A DNA stretch of 64,000 nucleotides, from contig JBBHKE010000259.1 of the NCBI GenBank assembly GCA_037447655.1, positions 28,144-92,143 of the forward strand, in the 5' to 3' direction. The stretch comes from Zygnema cylindricum (taxonomy: Eukaryota > Streptophyta > Zygnematophyceae > Zygnematales > Zygnemataceae). The notes below the pieces were generated by a model. The model was not told the DNA's origin. It made no database searches and saw only the letters and a list, made by a program, of their open reading frames with translations. Shown here in pieces: positions 60,955 to 64,000 of this stretch. Numbering within the stretch: position 1 is the stretch's first letter; every line of letters begins with the position of its first letter. Position numbers and translations under genes: made by a program.

Positions 60955-61490
60955 CAACTATGCCTCCCTCCCTCTCCCCACTCCTGTTAGGAAGGGAGAG
61001 AGGGAAGGACAGAGGGAGAGAGGGGGGAGAGAGGGGGGAGAGGGGAAGGGAGGGAGGGATGGAGGGAGGGATGGAGGGAGGGTGGCTTTTCTTTCTCTCT
61101 TTACCGCTTTTCTTTAAATTTCTTGAATTCCTCATATCGGCATGCTCACGATCCTCAACCGATATTTATGTTCAGCGTTGCTTTCGAAATTCGGGGATAA
61201 AGAAAGAAGGGAAACATATCGAGTTTTTGTACGAAGTGGATAACAAAAATTGGAAATACCGAAATCGCATACGATAAACCTTGTCACCCTCACCTTATAA
61301 GAGGAAACCCCCTATTAGAGGAAACCTTAGTGTGAATGAAATTATTGTGAACATCATTAATTTATATATAGCGCATTTAAAAACCACTCCTTTTAACTAG
61401 AGTTACAACCACTCCTTAATCATTTATCGATTAAAAAAATCTACTTTTACCCAGTTTTATCCACTTCTAAAGTTCTATTGAGAAATTTAA
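60955..61490. repeat. GA/CT tract and repeat S copy 2 (inverted)
   Basis: CT then GGGAGA-type repeats (60,960-61,085) are followed by a 40-bp segment shared with 47,355-47,395. A block at 61,255-61,480 then reads as the reverse complement of 43,840-44,035 (ACCGAAATCGCATACGATAA, CTAGAGTTACAACCACTCCT). The class of this repeat is not clear. Confidence 0.6.
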
Positions 61491-61673
61491 ACCTTTCACT
61501 CTACGTTTTTTGTGCAAAGTGGAAAACAAAAAAACCGTACAAATATATGCAATTTCACATTAAACAAAAAAGTGCTACTCATTATAAAGTCAGGTTCGAA
61601 AATCAAACTCAGTTGTTAACCTGACCTTCAATTGTAACCTAAACGATTTAGTGACGTTACTGACTATATTTTG

Positions 61674-61985
61674 TAGTGTTGTGTATCGGTGAGTTTCCTG
61701 TCGGAAATAACTCCAATATCCGATATATCGGCTGTCGTTATAAGTAAGGGGACAATTAAATGTCGATATATCGATATGGGTAATAGAATATCTTCAATAC
61801 ATCGGAACTGATAACCGATAACCAGCAATAGCCGATATAACCCCGGGGGGGGGGGTTGAAAAAATTTCTACGTCGATGTGTGGTACGTCCCTACGAATAC
61901 GGAACCGTACGTATGAAGTACGGACTGATAAATATCGATTATCGGTAGATATCGGTTATCGGTAAAAGGCCAGAGACACACAAAA
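61674..61985. mobile_element. Degenerate V-family element V4
   Basis: It starts TAGTGTTGTGTATCGGTG, as V3 does. The interior has TATCGATAT/CGGTTATCGG words and an (G)9 run near 61,845. The right terminus has decayed, so the end is approximate. Confidence 0.6.
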
Positions 61986-63202
61986 GTGATATTTTAGTTT
62001 TTTTTTTGTTTTTTTTTCATAATTTACAAACATACTAGTTTCTCCTTCCGTAGGACTATTTTTCTGTTCCGTATTAATACAAAATAGAACTTCACTACCT
62101 ATCCCTCTAACTGTTAAACATTTCTCGGGCAGTTACGTGTCTTTTACCTTATTTCAAACTTTGGAATTGTTTTTTAAATGGACCAATTGGAAAGGTAAGA
62201 CGGCCACCTTTTACTTACTTTTTCCATTTCTCAACTCAAACAAAAATCCAACGGTTAAAATTAAAGCTAAAAACGTTTTGCTGCCTGCAAATTATTTAAC
62301 ATTAGATATTTTAAAATCAGGGATGGTGCAAGCGGAATGTTTCCATGCTATTTAAATAATGTTTGTGAAATGTTCCTCAATAAAAGAAATTGGGGAACAT
62401 TACACAAACATTACACATACATTACGTAAACATTATATAAACATTATATAACACTACATAAACTTTAGATAAACATCTCACAAACTTACACATACTAGGA
62501 TAGTGTACTGTAGTTTCCCGTCCCATAGAACTATGTTTTGGTCAGATAGGATTGGGTGATCGCAATAAAACGAAAAAGAAGGGAATATTCCCTCACAGGT
62601 TAATTGCAAAATCGAGTGAAAATAGAAAAGAAAGGGGAAAGGAAGAAAATAAAGGGAAAGATAAGGAATGAAAAAGATGAACAGACAACATTCTACCTTT
62701 GAGAACTACCATACTAAATTTGTGCAAAAATGTGAACTGAAAGAAAAGGAGAAAAAAAAAAAAGGAAGTTTTCATTTGTTACAATGAACATATAAATAAA
62801 ACCTTAAAAATAACTTTCGAAAGTAGAACTTCGACAGATTACATATTGAACAATTTAGGAAGCTAGAAAAAGCATTTAACAATAGAATGTTGAAAAAAAA
62901 AACCTAATTTGTCCTTAATTTATTACTTTAAAGTTTCCTCCATTCGACCAAATTCAGGGAACTTTTATCCTAAAATTTCGATCTAACTTACAAACCAATA
63001 TTCACATATAAATTCAATCTTTAAAACACCAAATAAAAGACGAATTTCTTCTACTTCTTCAACCATACAACAATTTTTTTCCATACAAAGTCTTATCATG
63101 TTTCCCATTTTCACGAGTCTATTTCCCTTGCCTTTTTTTTTCTTTTTTTTCTTTTCTTTCTTCCTCCTTTTTTTCTATACCTCCTCACCACCTGTCAGCC
63201 AC
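61986..63202. other. AT-rich intergenic; BPA1-like 3' flank
   Basis: No gene recognised. About 62,395-62,490 holds a degenerate 10-12-bp tandem repeat of ACACAAACATT type. On the minus strand, a possible poly(A) signal for the next gene is the complement of TTTATT at 62,919-62,924, roughly 280 bases past its stop. Confidence 0.4.
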
Positions 63203-63931
63203 TCATTTTGCCACAAGGTTCACCTCCTCTCCCTCCTTCCCCACTTCTCCCTTCTTTCCTTCCTCTTCTCCTTTCCCTTCCTCTTTTTCGACAACTTTCA
63301 AAGCTTCCACTCCCTTCGAAACCTCACTCTCCTCTCCCTTCTCCGCCGTACTTCCGGACCCAACACTCTTCGAAACTTCCGGAATCTCCGCCTCGACTCC
63401 TCCTCCAACTCCTCCCTGTCCCTCTCCCTTCTTACCTCTCCCGGCCACACTAAAACTCCCTACCGCCCCAACTACCCATTTATGCCCCGAACTCCAATAA
63501 GAACTATTTTTTATTGCGGTTCCGGCCTCGTTTGCTTTCTTTTGACTCACTGAAAGCGCTTCTGCGACAGCTTTTTCGGCTTTTTCGAAAACTCCGCGAG
63601 TTTTTTCCGATAAAAGGTATTTCTCGTCGACTTCCGTCACTCTCTTATTCACAGTTTCAACTCCGACGGTTACTTTTTCCGTAATTCCCATTTTTTTGTC
63701 AACTTCGACCGCTTTTTCGGAAGTTTTTGAAGCGAAATTTCGAGCCGAGATTTGAAAAGCCGAAATATTTTTGTTCGCCGAGTTTGTAATTTGATGTTTT
63801 TCGTCCAATTCTTTCGCTTTCGACATCGCATTCGTTCCCAAAACGTATCCTTTCGAAAGCATTTCCGACATCATTTTTTGAGCTCGTTGGATATTCGTGG
63901 GAGCTTCGGGGGACGCCGTAATTGGTGAGGA
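63203..63931 (-). CDS. BPA1-like (ACD11-binding partner) protein, last exon
   Basis: The minus-strand exon begins after the acceptor CTCCTCCAG at 63,932 and runs 242 codons to TGA. It matches in pattern the C-terminal region of plant BPA1-like proteins (binding partners of the sphingolipid-transfer protein ACD11): MLSKGYVLGTNAMSKAKELD, EKHQITNSA, KKMGITEKVTVG, VNKRVTEVDEKYLLSEKTR and, near the end of the conserved part, a WVVGAVGSF stretch. The N-terminal RRM-like domain of the family must lie on exons beyond 64,000. The last ~85 residues are low-complexity, rich in Gly, Glu and Lys. The family is linked to control of plant cell death and immunity. Assignment rests on pattern recall, not alignment. 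Confidence 0.82.
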   Translation of the reverse strand, partial: SSPITASPEAPTNIQRAQKMMSEMLSKGYVLGTNAMSKAKELDEKHQITNSANKNISAFQISARNFASKTSEKAVEVDKKMGITEKVTVGVETVNKRVTEVDEKYLLSEKTRGVFEKAEKAVAEALSVSQKKANEAGTAIKNSSYWSSGHKWVVGAVGSFSVAGRGKKGEGQGGVGGGVEAEIPEVSKSVGSGSTAEKGEESEVSKGVEALKVVEKEEGKGEEEGKKGEVGKEGEEVNLVAK

Positions 63932-64000
63932 CTGGAGGAGGGAGAAAAAGAGAGGGGCAGAGGGAGAGGGAGAGGGAGAGGGAGAGGGAGAGGGAAAGGG
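63932..64000 (-). repeat. Pyrimidine-rich intron end of the BPA1-like gene
   Basis: On the minus strand this is CCCTCT repeats leading into CTCCTCCAG, a strong polypyrimidine tract and acceptor. The tract runs to the window edge. Confidence 0.8.

Noticed and set aside
62593-62775. Possible small exon on the minus strand near the BPA1-like gene
   Set aside because: An AG and a GT flank a short frame, but the peptide matches nothing and the BPA1-like gene already has its stop codon upstream of it.

Overview
The window is plant (streptophyte) nuclear DNA. The evidence is three intron-containing, plant-type protein genes: an RLCK-VII-like kinase, an ALDH22A1-type aldehyde dehydrogenase and a BPA1-like protein. 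Ty1/copia elements and plant-style MITEs surround them, including hAT, PIF/Harbinger and TA-target types. The species cannot be fixed from the sequence. Genes are sparse, and most of the 64 kb is nested transposable elements.

Left part (1-20 kb): AT-rich, decayed, non-coding sequence holds a diverged copy of a ~1.3 kb LTR family (L). Two TA-type MITEs (X1, X2) and a truncated hAT-like MITE (Y1) follow. Y1 is interrupted by a non-autonomous LTR element arranged LTR-internal-LTR-internal (7.9-13.85 kb) that has a tRNA-iMet-type primer site but no pol. The next segments are a minus-strand copia 3' end (13.85-14.77 kb), a decayed Ty3/gypsy pol remnant (14.77-16.25 kb) with LTR-like repeats, and the 3' LTR (18,692-20,020) of a second minus-strand copia element (M).

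Centre (20-37.9 kb): M is interrupted in gag by a plus-strand copia element (A). An 8,251-bp block (part of M plus all of A) occurs twice in tandem with no difference seen in the parts compared. A third, truncated start of A follows. All copies carry in-frame stops. The array ends at a 33-base G run and CT/GA microsatellites.

Right part (38-64 kb): Four exons of a minus-strand ALDH22A1 gene lie at 38.4-41.05 kb. Their splice phases fit, but the gene stops at the retrotransposon array, so the catalytic half is absent. Between 43 and 55.4 kb is a dense nest of MITEs whose order of insertion can be read from target-site duplications: X (TA), Y, Z and V (8 bp, hAT-like) and W (TTA, Harbinger-like). 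A complete four-exon RLCK-VII-like kinase gene (56,405-59,066, +) follows. The last exon of a BPA1-like gene (63,203-63,931, -) runs off the right edge.

The three host genes show no obvious shared pathway, although RLCK-VII kinases and BPA1/ACD11 partners are both known from plant immune or cell-death signalling. The best leads are the repeated insertion of Z elements into one short segment of Y elements, a V element carrying unrelated sequence, tandem copies of an exon-intron boundary in the ALDH gene, and the 8,251-bp tandem duplication.
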